Below the pieces are notes generated by a model. That model was not told the DNA's origin, ran no database searches, and saw only the letters and a list, made by a program, of their open reading frames with translations. From Emmonsiellopsis sp. PD_33 (taxonomy: Eukaryota > Ascomycota > Eurotiomycetes > Onygenales > Ajellomycetaceae), in the NCBI GenBank assembly GCA_032988165.1, contig JANTQF010000045.1, forward strand, positions 1 to 64,000: DNA of 64,000 bases, read 5' to 3'. Shown here in pieces: positions 31,910-42,804 of the stretch; position 1 is the stretch's first letter; each line of letters starts with the position of its first letter. Position numbers and translations under genes: made by a program.

Positions 31910-32921
31910 ATGGGGAAGCCCTGGAAACCATCAACCCTGCCAGAGGATGCGAAGGCGCTTCGAGCTCAATCAGCAAGCAGGTCCGAAAGGGCGGGCTCCC
32001 GCTCAAGCAGTATACCCTCAAAGCCATCCAAATGCCCCATGGCAGGGCCCATTGCTGCGCTGTCAAAGCTGGACGTGACAATCCGCCGATTGACTCAGTA
32101 CGTACCTGACTAACCCTGGCATGAAAGACGCAGGGGATCGATCACATATACTAACCCATCTATCTAGACTCATCTCAACGTCAGCCGGCCAAGAACGCGT
32201 CCTCTCGGCAATCCAATACAATTCACAAATCCTTCACTACATCCTCTCCTCAAATGCCGCCCGCTCCGTTTCCTCCGGCCTCCGCCTAACCAAGCCATCC
32301 GGACTACCCCTCCCCAGCCAATCAACGCCCGCCAAACCCCGCCTCCTCGCCCTCTCTTCCGTCATATCCGAAACTCGCACAGTCCTCCGCCTCTTCGGTC
32401 TCGTCAAGCTCTGGTCCTGGGGCTCTGCAACTGCCAAAGCACCCCCCCGCGACCCCATCCTCCGAGCCATCGCTTACAGCCAGGTCTTTGTCAACGTGGT
32501 CTACCAACTACTCGAAAACATCGCCTTCCTCTCCTCCAAGGGGATCATCAGCCGGCGCATCGTCGAACGCTTCGGCTCGATAGGCAAATGGTACATCTGG
32601 AGCACGCGCGCCTGGCTAGCACATGTGGTGTTGGATATTATTAGATTGGTACGGGAGCGGATTCTGTGGATGCGCCGGCCGCGGAAGTGGACGGTTGAGC
32701 AGCTGGTTAACGAGGGAGAGGAGGAGGAACAACTAAGATGGAGTGAGCTTAGAGAAAGGCTCAAGGCGTTGCTTAATAATATGGCCTGGTTGCCGCTGTG
32801 TATGCATTGGAGTGCTGAAGAGGGGATTGGGATTCCAGATTCGCTTGTGGGCTTGCTTGGTGCGACGGCTGGGGCTTGGGGGCTGAGGGATGCGTGGGTT
32901 GACACGGCGGCAATGGTGTGA
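31910..32921 (+). CDS. Pex11-family peroxisomal membrane protein
   Basis: The CDS joins 31910-32097 and 32168-32921, giving 313 residues. The 70-bp intron has donor GTACGT, branch site ACTAAC and acceptor CTAG. The family bends and elongates peroxisome membranes before division. The start of the Pex11 domain is recognisable at L-T-Q-L-I-S-T-S-A-G-Q-E-R-V-L-S (about residues 60-75), which spans the splice junction, followed by a Q-Y amphipathic helix. W-Y-I-W-S-T-R-A-W-L-A (about 200) and a C-terminal hydrophobic segment L-V-G-L-L-G-A-T-A-G-A-W-G-L (about 290-305) follow, with an acidic run of Glu between. It is longer than classical Pex11 (236 in yeast), as in the fungal Pex11C-type branch; the exact subgroup is uncertain. 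A basic Ser-rich N-terminal extension of about 45 residues is specific. Confidence 0.86.
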
Positions 32922-34236
32922 GGTCGCTCTGCTATGGGTGGCGGGAATAGATGAAAGATGTGTGTGGGATGTTGGATGGCTACCATCCCCACACCCCCCA
33001 TTTCCTATTCGCGATTTCTACTTTTATTTCTTTCGGCCTGCACGCTCCTGGGCTTGAGCGTACGCCGAAGGTTAGACTTCGAGACGAGATTTCCTCGTTG
33101 TATCACATAGATCTAGATTTTCCCTCTCTTTTTTTTTTTTTTACCGCTACTTCGATTCGACTTGTGTATACTTATTCCATTTTCTCCATCCGCATAACAA
33201 ACAAACTAGCAGGATCCTTATCTACCTACAACATTCCACAAATTTCCTACTACGGATTTCTTTTGCATATAATATATAATGCTTCCAATCCAATCAATAA
33301 CCAACCCCGCGTGAAACTGAGCACCAGATCCACCCACCGGTTACCCCACGCCATTTAATTAGTTACCATCCAGATTTCCTATTACGAAAAGTACCACGGC
33401 CCAGCCGGCGCGGACCTCGGAAATATAGCCAGCCCAGTTAACCAATCAATTCGAGCCCGCCAATGCGTTTTCCGTTCACCGGGCCGAGATATATATCTGA
33501 CAGTTGCTAGTGCTTATTTATTTGGCGATCCGCCATCCACATACATGCTTCTCTAGGGAAGTATTCCATGGGTTTGCTCTGGACAGACCTTAAGAGGTTA
33601 TTTCTCTTTCCCTATTGGTGGGGGGGGAAGGGGTTTTTTTTTTAACGATGTAGCTATCAGGATAGTGTGGGTGTTTCTGATTCCCATGGATAGTAATGCC
33701 CGTTAATACCCCCCTTTTCCCCTTTGCGGTAGCGAGTATGCAGCAGTGTAGTGCAAATCGTCCCATTGAACGGGGTCAGCGCCTATTAGGTCCGTTGCAT
33801 GATGATGGTCCATGTAGTTTGCAACAAGCGTGTTTGCTGTGTTGTCAGGTCGGCTGTCAATGATGCTAATATTAATCTTAAGAAATGTATGTTCGCTTGA
33901 GTAACTTAACTCGCCAGGGAAGGTTAATTCTTTCTCTTCTCTCTACAGACTACGTGCTATATGCTATATAAAACTGGCAACTTCAATTTACTCTTGGTGA
34001 ATCAGGCGTAGATGTGTATACAGTTGTAGCACTAAATTTTGACCTTTTATTTTATTTTTGTGCCACTACATGTAATCCTATCCTAGAATATAAATCTCGA
34101 CCTCCTTACCGATTCTTCTTCCATTCCGCTGCCCCCTTTTTCTCATGACAAGTTCCATCCATCTCATTAGTCTAACCCCCCCCCCCCCAGACATCTACAA
34201 TGACTCTTGTACTGAGGAAAGAAACCCAACCCCCCC
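32922..34236. other. intergenic region between convergent genes with homopolymer tracts
   Basis: About 1.3 kb holding both 3' ends. Homopolymers include a T run at about 33130-33142, a G run and T run at about 33620-33643, and a C run of about 13 at 34176-34188. No coding sequence can be supported. Confidence 0.6.
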
Positions 34237-35511
34237 TCATCGAAGCCCCCGTGTCGACGAACCACTCATCCCCGAAGAAACCCTCCGCCCAACACTCCGA
34301 TACTCATCAAGCTCCTCACCACCCACCCACCCCCCCTCTTTCTTCCGCCAGAAGATCCCAAACGTCAACACCGACCCCGCCTTCATCAGCAACGGGCGAT
34401 CATCCCCCTTCTCACCCCCCTCGACCTCCGTCCTCCCATCCCTTGCCAAATACACACGGGAGTTCCTAGGGAAATAACGTCCTGGATTCCACACATTCCA
34501 CAGGACAGAATTGATAAAAATGAGCGCTGCCTCGAAGACGTAGAAGAACCACTCAACCCGCAATAGCGGGCTCAGCTCCCTGAGCGACGCGAGATCCTTG
34601 ATCTTTATCGTCGTGTGGCCCGTATGTTGTATCAGGCGGTAGATGCAGCGGATGAATATCAACAACATGCTGACGTATAGCGTGATCAGGGGTGTCTGGA
34701 CAGGTCTTGCGCGGATACGTGCTTTCGCGCACCGGTGGTGGAAGATTGCGGCGATGCATATGAAGATGAGGATGACGAGGAGCTGCAGGACTAATGCGGC
34801 GATGGTGATGTAGCCGCCTGTTTCTTGCTGGGTTTTCGAGGAGGAGGGGTTGGCGGATAGGGAGACGCCTCCGGCGTTTAGGGCTTCGACGAGGGCGATC
34901 AGGCCGCCGAAGATCGAGAGGATTTTGCCTGGTGGGAGTGGGGAGAGGTGGGGGACGTAGTGGAGGATTCGGCCGAGGACGTGATAGTTGGCGAGTTCGA
35001 GGAGGGGGCTGTTTTGTATAGTCGCTCAGTGTCGGTTTATGTTTGGATGTGTGATGTCTATTATATTTAGATTGGGGTATAACTTACGGACAGATGTATA
35101 TAAACACCTGGCTCAAGATGAATATTATCAAGTTTGCTGTGCTGTACAAATAATTGTCCATGGCTCCATACACTCTCAACGCATAACCGGATGCCAGCAC
35201 CACAGCACAGAGCGGGTGCAGCCCGATGAGCCTAAAGCTTTTGTATTTGCTAGCAATAATTTATCAGTAAAGGGTTCTGCGTGTGTCAAGAATGACTATC
35301 CCCCCTAATTCAGGAATGAGTTATGGATATGACATACTAGCACTGCCATATATGCCCAATGGCGGAGAAGACAAATGCGACGGTGAAAAAGATGGGCGCG
35401 CCCTTGTTAGGGGCGTAGACATAAAGGCTTCCGAGGACTGAGACGTGTCAGTTCAATACATGCTATTAGGAGGGGGATTGGAAAGTTCTTACCTGGTTGT
35501 CCGTCGGCCAT
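34237..35511 (-). CDS. RTA1-like seven-transmembrane protein
   Basis: The CDS is complement(join(34237..35008, 35088..35249, 35338..35437, 35493..35511)), encoding 350 residues. Introns of 55-88 bp have GTAAG/GTATG donors, and all phases fit. The first exon codes only M-A-D-G-Q-P. The RTA1/lipid-translocating exporter family (Rta1, Rsb1, Pug1, Rtm1) comprises fungal 7TM plasma membrane proteins tied to sphingoid base export and azole or toxicant resistance. Signatures are Y-A-P-N-K-G-A-P at the N-terminus, H-I-W-Q-C-Y-K-Y-K (about 38-46), P-P-L-L-E-L-A-N-Y-H-V-L-G-R (about 94-107), R-C-I-Y-R-L-I-Q (about 215-222), and E-W-F-F-Y-V-F-E-A-A (about 248-257). The cytosolic tail (from about 283) is charged and Ser/Gly-rich. 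Substrate is unknown. Confidence 0.9.
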
Positions 35512-36672
35512 TGTGCACTGGGTTGAGGAGAAAGGGGTTCAAATCTCCCAAATAAAATCTTTTCTCTTGCAGAATACGGTATATCGAAGGGAAATAGAGA
35601 AAGAGAAGAAAAAAAACCCTCCCGTTTAGGAGATCCCAATGCCCTCTTTATGCTTTTCCTCTGCTGGGCCGGTTCTCCGCTGCAGCTCGTCCGCGGCCCC
35701 CTTAAACCTCCAGAGCCCCTCGCAGGCAGGGTTCATTCGCATTGTCTTGGCCTGTTCTGATATCAGGATTGCTCAGTCTTTTTTTAGAGAGTCGGAGCAC
35801 AGTCATGCCGCTGGCTAGGCAATGACTTCTTTTTTTATAATGCATCTCTATTCTTTAGGGGTAAGCCAGTCGTCATTCCGACTCATCGCGGTTTAAGATA
35901 AGGCCAGAGGAGAAAAGGGGACAAGGTATGCTGGAGTTGTGCCCCTGTCCAATCGGCCTCAACGTCTTCCCAGCGAGTCTCCCGAGTCGTATACCCATTG
36001 GAGTTGCGACTGATATCCATGCTGATACGGTTGGGCAAGCACAGAATACGAAACGCGGAATACGGAATACGGGATACGAGGCTTGGCGCCACCCCGAACT
36101 GGTTAGCGCAGCGCGCAAATTGTGCAGCGAAAAGTTGCGCGCTTATTCCGCGCGGCAGTCTTGGCATGTGACAACGCTAAGCGGCCCCCCACAAAACCCG
36201 TGGGGGCCGCCAAGCCCTCATCAACAGCTCCTTGCTATCGCCGAGCATGGACACTCAAACTCAACATGTTTTTAGCCAGGAGTTTGTCACTGTCGAGCAC
36301 ACTGAGCTACTCAGACAGCTCAATGATCTCTTTCCTCACTCAATCTGCTGGGAAACATGGGCCTGCCTCTGGGTGTCGGACCCTTGGTAGAAGCCACATG
36401 GGTTCCAACATGATTCGCTCCTTTACCCCGGATCCTCGTTATCCTTGGAACCATATTCAATCTGTCTGTCATGGCGGCAAAGTTGGTCATTTGCCTTCAA
36501 TACTCCTTTGGGGTAATAGGACAAAACTTCTACTCTTCCTTTGTGAGAACGGAACTGTGTGCCTACAAAAGGATGTCTGCCTCCTCAAAATTATTGGCTG
36601 CCTTTTTCAGACCTCATGGTTACTGTATCAGGTCTCGTTTGAACAACTGAACAATTACGGCCCCTGATCAAC
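35512..36672. other. intergenic region between divergent transporter-type genes
   Basis: This shared upstream region lies between the RTA1-like gene (-) and the MFS gene (+). A GGAATACG-type short direct repeat (AATACGAAACGCGGAATACGGAATACGGGATACG) occurs at about 36045-36078. A GC-rich CCCCCCACA/TGGGGGCC hairpin-prone stretch lies at about 36183-36210. No gene is visible. Confidence 0.55.
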
Positions 36673-38754
36673 ATGGCCGACAACGAAAGATTGCCCACGC
36701 AAGACGGATCGGGAATTGAAGCTGCACCCCGCGAGAGTGGACCTGACGTATCTTCGGGTTCAAGTGCCGGGGAAGGCCTCAACGGCCAAGAATCTGAAGA
36801 GAATGCTACCCCGACTGGCAATCGTCCCCGTCGGCACCATCACCATCGCCACCGCCAGCAGCTAGCGGAGTTGCATGAAGAACTCAGCGGGAAACTGTAC
36901 GAGCGGTTTCATCTGTGGCACAACAAAATCGATGATTCCTTCATTGGGAGGTTAGCGTTTCTTCTTCCCCCCCCCCCTTTTGAACCCTGCCAACATATGA
37001 ATCTATAGGGTAAAGGGCTTCTTCAAGCGAGAGGGTTATATCGGAACCTATGCTCAAAACGACCGCCGTGACAGCACAGATATTGAAATTCATGATTGGG
37101 ACGGCCCCAATGATCCAGAGAATCCGTATGTGATAATCCTGCCCAAGCTCCCCCGTATGTATCTTTTGCTAATGACAATATCCGTGACAGATTTAACTGG
37201 AGTACCACATATAAGTGGGTTTTGACGGTTACTATATGTTTTATGTGCGCCTACCTATTGTCCAGCCACAATCTGTTCGTGGTGATTAGCTAACTAGACG
37301 TCCAGCTCCATTTTAACTGGAATTCCTGCCGGGTCATACGGTGCAGGAGACAAATGGATGGCGCAGCGCTTCCACGTCCAAAACCAACCTTTTCCGAACT
37401 TGGCTTGGGCAACAGCATCATGGAATATGGGTGCTGCTCTTTTCCCTCTTCTATTTGTGCCTCTCACTGAGTCTTCGGGACGCATGCCAGGTTACTTTAT
37501 CTCCTATATCGTCCTTTTAGCTTTTCTATTTGCGTCTGCCTTCGCGCAGAACTTCGCCACACTGGTTGTCACCCGTTTTTTCGGTGGTGGAGCATCATCA
37601 GTTTCAATCAACATTGTTGGAGGCAGCATCAGCGATGTTTGGCGTGGATCCAAGGCAAGAAGCTTACCAATGTCTCTATTTGGTTTCACCAGCGTAATTG
37701 GAATTGCACTGGGGCCCTTCATTGGTTCGGCCATACAGACGATACATAAGAAAGACCCATGGAGATGGTATGGACCTTGATACAGCTCCGTGTTGGAAAT
37801 GCGTTGCTAACTGAATTGTGCAGGATTTGGTACATTCAAATCATATACAACGCAGGTCTCATACCTATATTCTATCTGATACTCCGCGAGACCCGAAGCG
37901 ACATCATTTTGAAAAGGCGGGCGCAGAAGATTCGAAAGGAGACCGGACAACCGGTGTATGCACAGAGCGAGGTGGTAGCCAGCAGTATTTGGAAACTTCT
38001 CCAAATATCCTTCGAAAGGCCTGCGAGGATGCTACTTACCGAACCCGTGGTTATTTTCTTTACCTTGTGGATCAGCTTCGCTTGGGGGATTCTCTTCTTG
38101 TTCTTCTCCTCCGTTGTTCAAACTTTCAGCGAGAACTATGGATTCGACACATTCCAGACTGGCATGATCCAGCTCGCCATCTCCGTTGGCGCGCTCATAG
38201 GAACAGTTGTCAATCCTCTTCAAGACTGGCTTTATATCCGCTCCGCTCGCTATAACAAGCAAAGGCCCGGCAAGCCATTGCCAGAAGCTCGCCTATATAC
38301 CTCTTTGCTAGGGAGCCTTATATTCACAGGTGGATTGTTCTGGTACGGCTGGTCCAGCAAGGCCCGCAATCACTGGATTGTGCCCACATGCGGCGTTGCT
38401 GCCACTGGCCTAGGAATTTACTCGATATATATGGCGGTAGTAAACTATCTCACGGACGCTTACGAGAAATACGCCGCTTCAGCACTTTCAGCCGCGTCTT
38501 TGGGCCGAAACACCTTTGGCGCTTTTCTCCCTCTTGCCTCGTTTACGATGTTCCAGAATTTGGGCTTTGGATGGGCGGGTTCGCTGCTTGGGTTCATCGG
38601 CCTGGTGCTGTCCATTGTCCCCTGGCTTTTGGTTTTCTACGGCCCGGAAATTAGGAAGAGGAGCCCGTTCATGAAAGAGTCCACATTTTCACGTGAGGAC
38701 TCGGATGAGGCCCTTGAAAAGAGCAGTAACACCGCTAGCCGTAGCGGGTGCTAA
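36673..38754 (+). CDS. MFS transporter, DHA1-type (polyamine/multidrug group)
   Basis: The CDS joins 36673-36950, 37009-37125, 37191-37244, 37306-37767 and 37824-38754, encoding 613 residues. The four introns (56-65 bp) all have phase 2. A 150-residue hydrophilic N-terminus with a His/Arg cluster precedes 12 membrane segments. Family signs are the D-W-D-G-P-N-D-P-E-N-P-F-N-W entry to TM1, the antiporter motif C (G-I-A-L-G-P-F-I-G) in TM5, R-F-F-G-G-G-A in TM4, and the long central loop R-E-T-R-S-D-I-I-L-K-R-R-A between TM6 and TM7. Fungal DHA1 members (Tpo1-4, Flr1, Dtr1) export polyamines, organic acids or drugs by proton antiport at the plasma membrane. The substrate here is not predictable. 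Expression stimulus is unknown. Confidence 0.9.
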
Positions 38755-40381
38755 TGGGAGCGTTTTGGAAATGGAAAGGAGAAGTATTTATACCAGCGGC
38801 GGGTTCTGTGTTACTACTAGTATTGATGTAATATTTTTGTTTTTGCCCCTTATTCGTCCCCTCGTTTTTCTTTTTCTTTTACTTTTCTCCGGTTGTTGTT
38901 GTCGGTGTAGAAGCCAGCGCAAGGCTTGATGAATATTTCGTTGATACACCCCCAATCTTGTCACAACCTTGATATTTATACCTCTAGCTATTTGAACAAA
39001 ATAACCACCAGCAGAGTCCCTTTATTCTCTAAAGCTACGACGGACTGAATTTTATATTAGTACTATTATGAAAAAGGTACAGAAACTTCTCGTTTGATTG
39101 ATTAACCCCAAGGCGTACGCAGAACCTTTTCGCTTCAATCATTTGAAGATCATCATCGAACTGCATACGGAGAGGAGCTAGAAAATAATAATCTAGTTCT
39201 ACCTGCACCCGGGACTCCGTACACCGTAGTTAGTTTTAGTAACTAACTAGCTAGTCATCGAAATTTAGCAGGGATATCCACCAGCGTCTCCATCGGCAAG
39301 ATTTCTAGTAGTTACGGTAGTAAGTTTAACATCCCAACCTTCTCTGTTCAACGTTGATGTCAGCAACCCGTCGCAACCCGGAAGGATTACAATCCCATCC
39401 CATTTGAGTGTTTACTCCTCCCAATCATGAGCGTCCTTTGAAACTGATTGGCTAGTGGCCGGGATATTTTCAAGCATGGTGCTCACTTGCATCATGATAG
39501 CAAGAGGGATGATTGGTGGCAGCACAATGATTCCCAGGGCACAGAAGAAAACGGAATACTCCCATCCTTGATGATTATTTGTTCAATCAACCACTGAACA
39601 AACTTTACCTTGATGGGCAAACGCCAGATTTACCTAGGTATCCGTCAGCCTTCCCCGAAAAGGGCGAAAATCCGCCACAGTCACCGCCCAAAGCAGACGA
39701 CAGCGGGTGGCGGAGTGAACTCAAATACGCGGAAACAACAGCACATTTCCTAGAGCGGAACCCCTGGCCTGCAATTGTGTATGCTGACATGTGGAATCAG
39801 AGAAGATGTGGGGGGGTGTATATACGTCTTGAGAGAAGAGAATCTGAAACACGGCCCTGAACTGGGTAAGATATTTGTTGTCCAGACATCCCAGCTATCT
39901 CCCCCCGCTATCCGGATCAGAAGGAGGGTAAAAAGGAGAAGATTATTAGCATTTGGACGAGATCTACGGAGTAGATTGGATTTCATCTGCTTTCTAAGCT
40001 GGGGCTCAGACCATATTTACCCCTCTTGGTAAACTACTATCTGACCCGGTTCTTTGCTCCTTTCTTCCGTCCGTTGATGACCCCTTGGCTTTCTTCAACT
40101 GTTTGTTTGTTATTTTATCCCCCTCATATTTATCAAATTACCGCATTGGAATACAGCGGAGGGAGTAGTTATTGCAGCCTCGAGGGCCCCGGCGATATCA
40201 CCACCAAACAACCCCGAACTTTGCTTCAACCAATAGTCACCTGCGGATCCTGGAGAACCGTCGAAGAACGAGGCAAAGGGACCTTACAAGAAGTGGAAGA
40301 CCAAAATCATTCGCACTCCCAAGAAAATCGACCTTCCGTCCTTATATTCTGAAGCTATATACATACGCCCATCCCGCAACA
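38755..40381. other. 1.6-kb intergenic region
   Basis: Contains the MFS 3' end and the promoter of the DUF7053-type gene. CTAACTAGCTAG-type words at about 39240-39254 and several CGGAGT words give no clear repeat. A frame continues upstream of the next start codon (from about 40172), but it has untypical composition and is read as leader. No gene is supported. Confidence 0.55.
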
Positions 40382-41392
40382 ATGTCCAAACGCAGCATTT
40401 TCACCACCATCACCCCTCTCCCCCGCTACATCACCCGCGATACCGTAATAGAAACCCTCCACAACCACTCAGAAATGATAGAGCTGAACCCGCTCGTAAT
40501 CAAGCATCAGCGCACCAAACCACCGCCCAACGCCAACGCCGATGAATTCCACTGCATCTGGTACGAACTCACCGATAGAATCCAATATCTCCCCGGCGGC
40601 ATAATTTCAGGCAATGTCTCATACAAAGCCTGCTTCCACGACCTGCCACGAGGTTTACAGACCCACGTCTACGCACCCACGGGCCTAGATATAAAGGAGC
40701 ACTGGAGCGTGGGGGGCAACATGCCGGGGGAACCGCGGGAGCCGGTGGAGTTGGGCCTGCCCAATGTGCCGCGTGAAGGACTGTATCTGCGGGAGGATGT
40801 CGATATGCGCTGTAACTTTCTGGCAAGCAGATTCGTAAAGAAGACGCTGAAAAAGGCACATGCTGTCCTCGTTGATAGGCTCGTCTTCAAGGCGGATATC
40901 CTAAAGGAGCAAACTGAAGCATTGTTTGCTCAACGCCTGGCTCAGCAACAGCAGCAGCAGCAGCAGCGCAGCTCCATCTACGGAAGTTCAGTTGGCTCCG
41001 TTGGAAGCCCGAGAGATTCGTATCTATCTGGCCTCGGGACGCTCTCGCCGGGCCTCACGACACCGGATATCAATTCCACGCGCTTTTCGACACCCGTCTT
41101 GCCGCGTGATTTGAAGGGTGAGCTACCGCAGAATCTCCAAGGAGCTGTGCATCCAGCATTACTCCGGCATCAATATCCTTCACAACGGTCCCCACTGCTG
41201 GCGCAGGGGTATAAGTATGACCCGGGCTTTCAGGGGCCTGGTATCGCCGAGATCGACTCAACAGAAGCTCAATTACCGCATGCGAAGACGCAGGCGGGTT
41301 CGCCTGGGTATCCTATTCAAGGTCGGACAGGGGATAACGCTTTGGGAGGCAAGATTAATCATGGTGATCCGTCTCCAGTTGAGTTGGAATGA
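40382..41392 (+). CDS. DUF7053-type conserved fungal protein
   Basis: The CDS is a single exon of 336 residues from the ATG at 40382 (M-S-K-R-S-I-F). About residues 1-185 form a conserved fungal domain that I know as DUF7053. It contains T-P-L-P-R-Y-I-T-R, E-M-I-E-L-N-P-L-V-I, Y-L-P-G-G-I-I-S-G-N-V-S-Y, the C-F-H-D-L-P-R-G-L-Q-T-H block and R-E-G-L-Y-L-R-E-D-V-D-M. The layout of beta-strands plus a long C-terminal helix (F-V-K-K-T-L-K-K-A-H) is reminiscent of START/SRPBCC lipid-binding folds; that is inference. A polyglutamine run of eight (about 190-198) starts a low-complexity Ser/Gly/Pro tail. There are no membrane segments. The molecular function of the family is not known to me. Confidence 0.82.
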   Translation: MSKRSIFTTITPLPRYITRDTVIETLHNHSEMIELNPLVIKHQRTKPPPNANADEFHCIWYELTDRIQYLPGGIISGNVSYKACFHDLPRGLQTHVYAPTGLDIKEHWSVGGNMPGEPREPVELGLPNVPREGLYLREDVDMRCNFLASRFVKKTLKKAHAVLVDRLVFKADILKEQTEALFAQRLAQQQQQQQQRSSIYGSSVGSVGSPRDSYLSGLGTLSPGLTTPDINSTRFSTPVLPRDLKGELPQNLQGAVHPALLRHQYPSQRSPLLAQGYKYDPGFQGPGIAEIDSTEAQLPHAKTQAGSPGYPIQGRTGDNALGGKINHGDPSPVELE

Positions 41393-41889
41393 TGGGCTTT
41401 TTGGGTTTGTTCTTTGTGGGTTGCTATTTTGGTTGATGATGTGATATGGAGTATCTGTACAAGCTTGTTTACCTATTCTTCGGCGTTGAGATACCTTGCA
41501 GCTATTTCTATTTTTGGATGATATCTATCTACCTCCCGTTTTGCCTTTCCGGCTTGCGGATATGTATTAGGATGGTATATAATTCCCCCTTTTATGAAAC
41601 TGAAAGACACAATTTATTTTTATCCTTGAAAAAGGAAAGATGCAATTCATTATCCAAATAAGAAGTAATTATATCTGCAATGAATGAATTTCCTTCTTAC
41701 TCCTTTATTTCCTTCCCCCCTCTTTGTCATTTCTTTTAACATGAGAACGTGCAACTCCCATCTCAAGCCCATCAAAACAAACCAGTCCCTTCCCGTCCAC
41801 CATCCCAACTAATATGATCTGTTTACCATAGCTCTTCTGCTAACCCCCCTTCCTAAATCAGCCCCACCCCTTTGATTCTCCCCCCCTTC
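41393..41889. other. 3' region of the DUF7053-type gene
   Basis: Normal-composition sequence with T-rich stretches, running up to the CpG-poor relic. No coding sequence is supported. Confidence 0.5.
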
Positions 41890-42433
41890 TCAGTAAAGAA
41901 AGAGGTTTAACAGTGCATGTCTTACAAGCTAATATGAAACATTTCTAAATACACTTCATGTTCTATTCTGTGAAACCACCTATAAATAGCTAGAGAATCA
42001 AATAAGGGAGATTTCAGAATAGTTTCTATACTTAGAATATTCACTATCTTGATAATTCCATAAAATAGTGCATGTGCTAATAGACTGATGAACTTACGAC
42101 AATACCATTCTCTGTTGTAGGGAGGGTGGATTGATTACCAGGGTATCTGAAGGAGCTTAAATGCATGGCTACTCAGTTTATCTACAATTATAGGTAAAGA
42201 GCTACAGCATAGTAGATCTTGACATTAAAAATCCTTGTAGTAGACTCTACATAATATTTTACACTGGTGATTATTGCCAGGATCATCTGCTATCCTCCCT
42301 TGTTGTTGAAGATCATGCAACTGACAGGAGCAAATAATCTTACCTAGCAGGCTTAGGGAACCATTTACTTGATGAAAGGGTGAATGAAGTAAAAATTAAG
42401 ATGTCTAGATCTGCCTAGTTTTGTGGATAAAGG
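41890..42433. repeat. CpG-poor, AT-rich relic in a genic region
   Basis: I see only one CpG (42097-42098) in about 545 bp, in contrast to the flanks. The composition and texture resemble the 1-10.6 kb compartment. No protein frame or clear terminal repeats are visible; a partial echo of TAGTGCATGTnnTA occurs at about 41910 and 42066. I interpret it as a small mutated transposon fragment or solo LTR, family unknown. Confidence 0.5.
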
Positions 42434-42804
42434 GGCGTGGTAGCGATTACATACGGGCACCTAAGTAAAAGGAGGAAAGCTGGATACATTGATACATCCA
42501 TAGTGTATATCCCAAACCATTTCATTAATCATTAGTCATTAGTCATTAATTGTGCTGGGTAATACTTCTACTAATAGACCGGTATATTGTCGCTTGCTCC
42601 AAAACTCCAAGCGTGTGCTGTGTAGTATATCCCAAATCTTCTGCCATAACGCCGATACTACCAAAAAAGATCATCCACAACAACGCGAGATATCCAACCA
42701 ATCGCTCAAATATATCTCCCACATGGTCCAGGGGAAAATCGCTAGCCTCACAGGCTTTATCATCTCTTGATCAATGCGCCTACCCGGTGCAAAACCACAA
42801 GCTG
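42434..42804. other. 3' region of the AIG2-like gene
   Basis: Normal composition, with a CATTAGTCATTAGTCATTA direct repeat at about 42528-42549. Short frames (42550-42855) are not supported as genes. Confidence 0.5.

Noticed and set aside
34237..34480. Plus-strand Pro/Ser-rich frames at the RTA1-like 3' end
   Set aside because: They overlap the charged tail of the RTA1-like coding sequence in antisense and have low-complexity content only.
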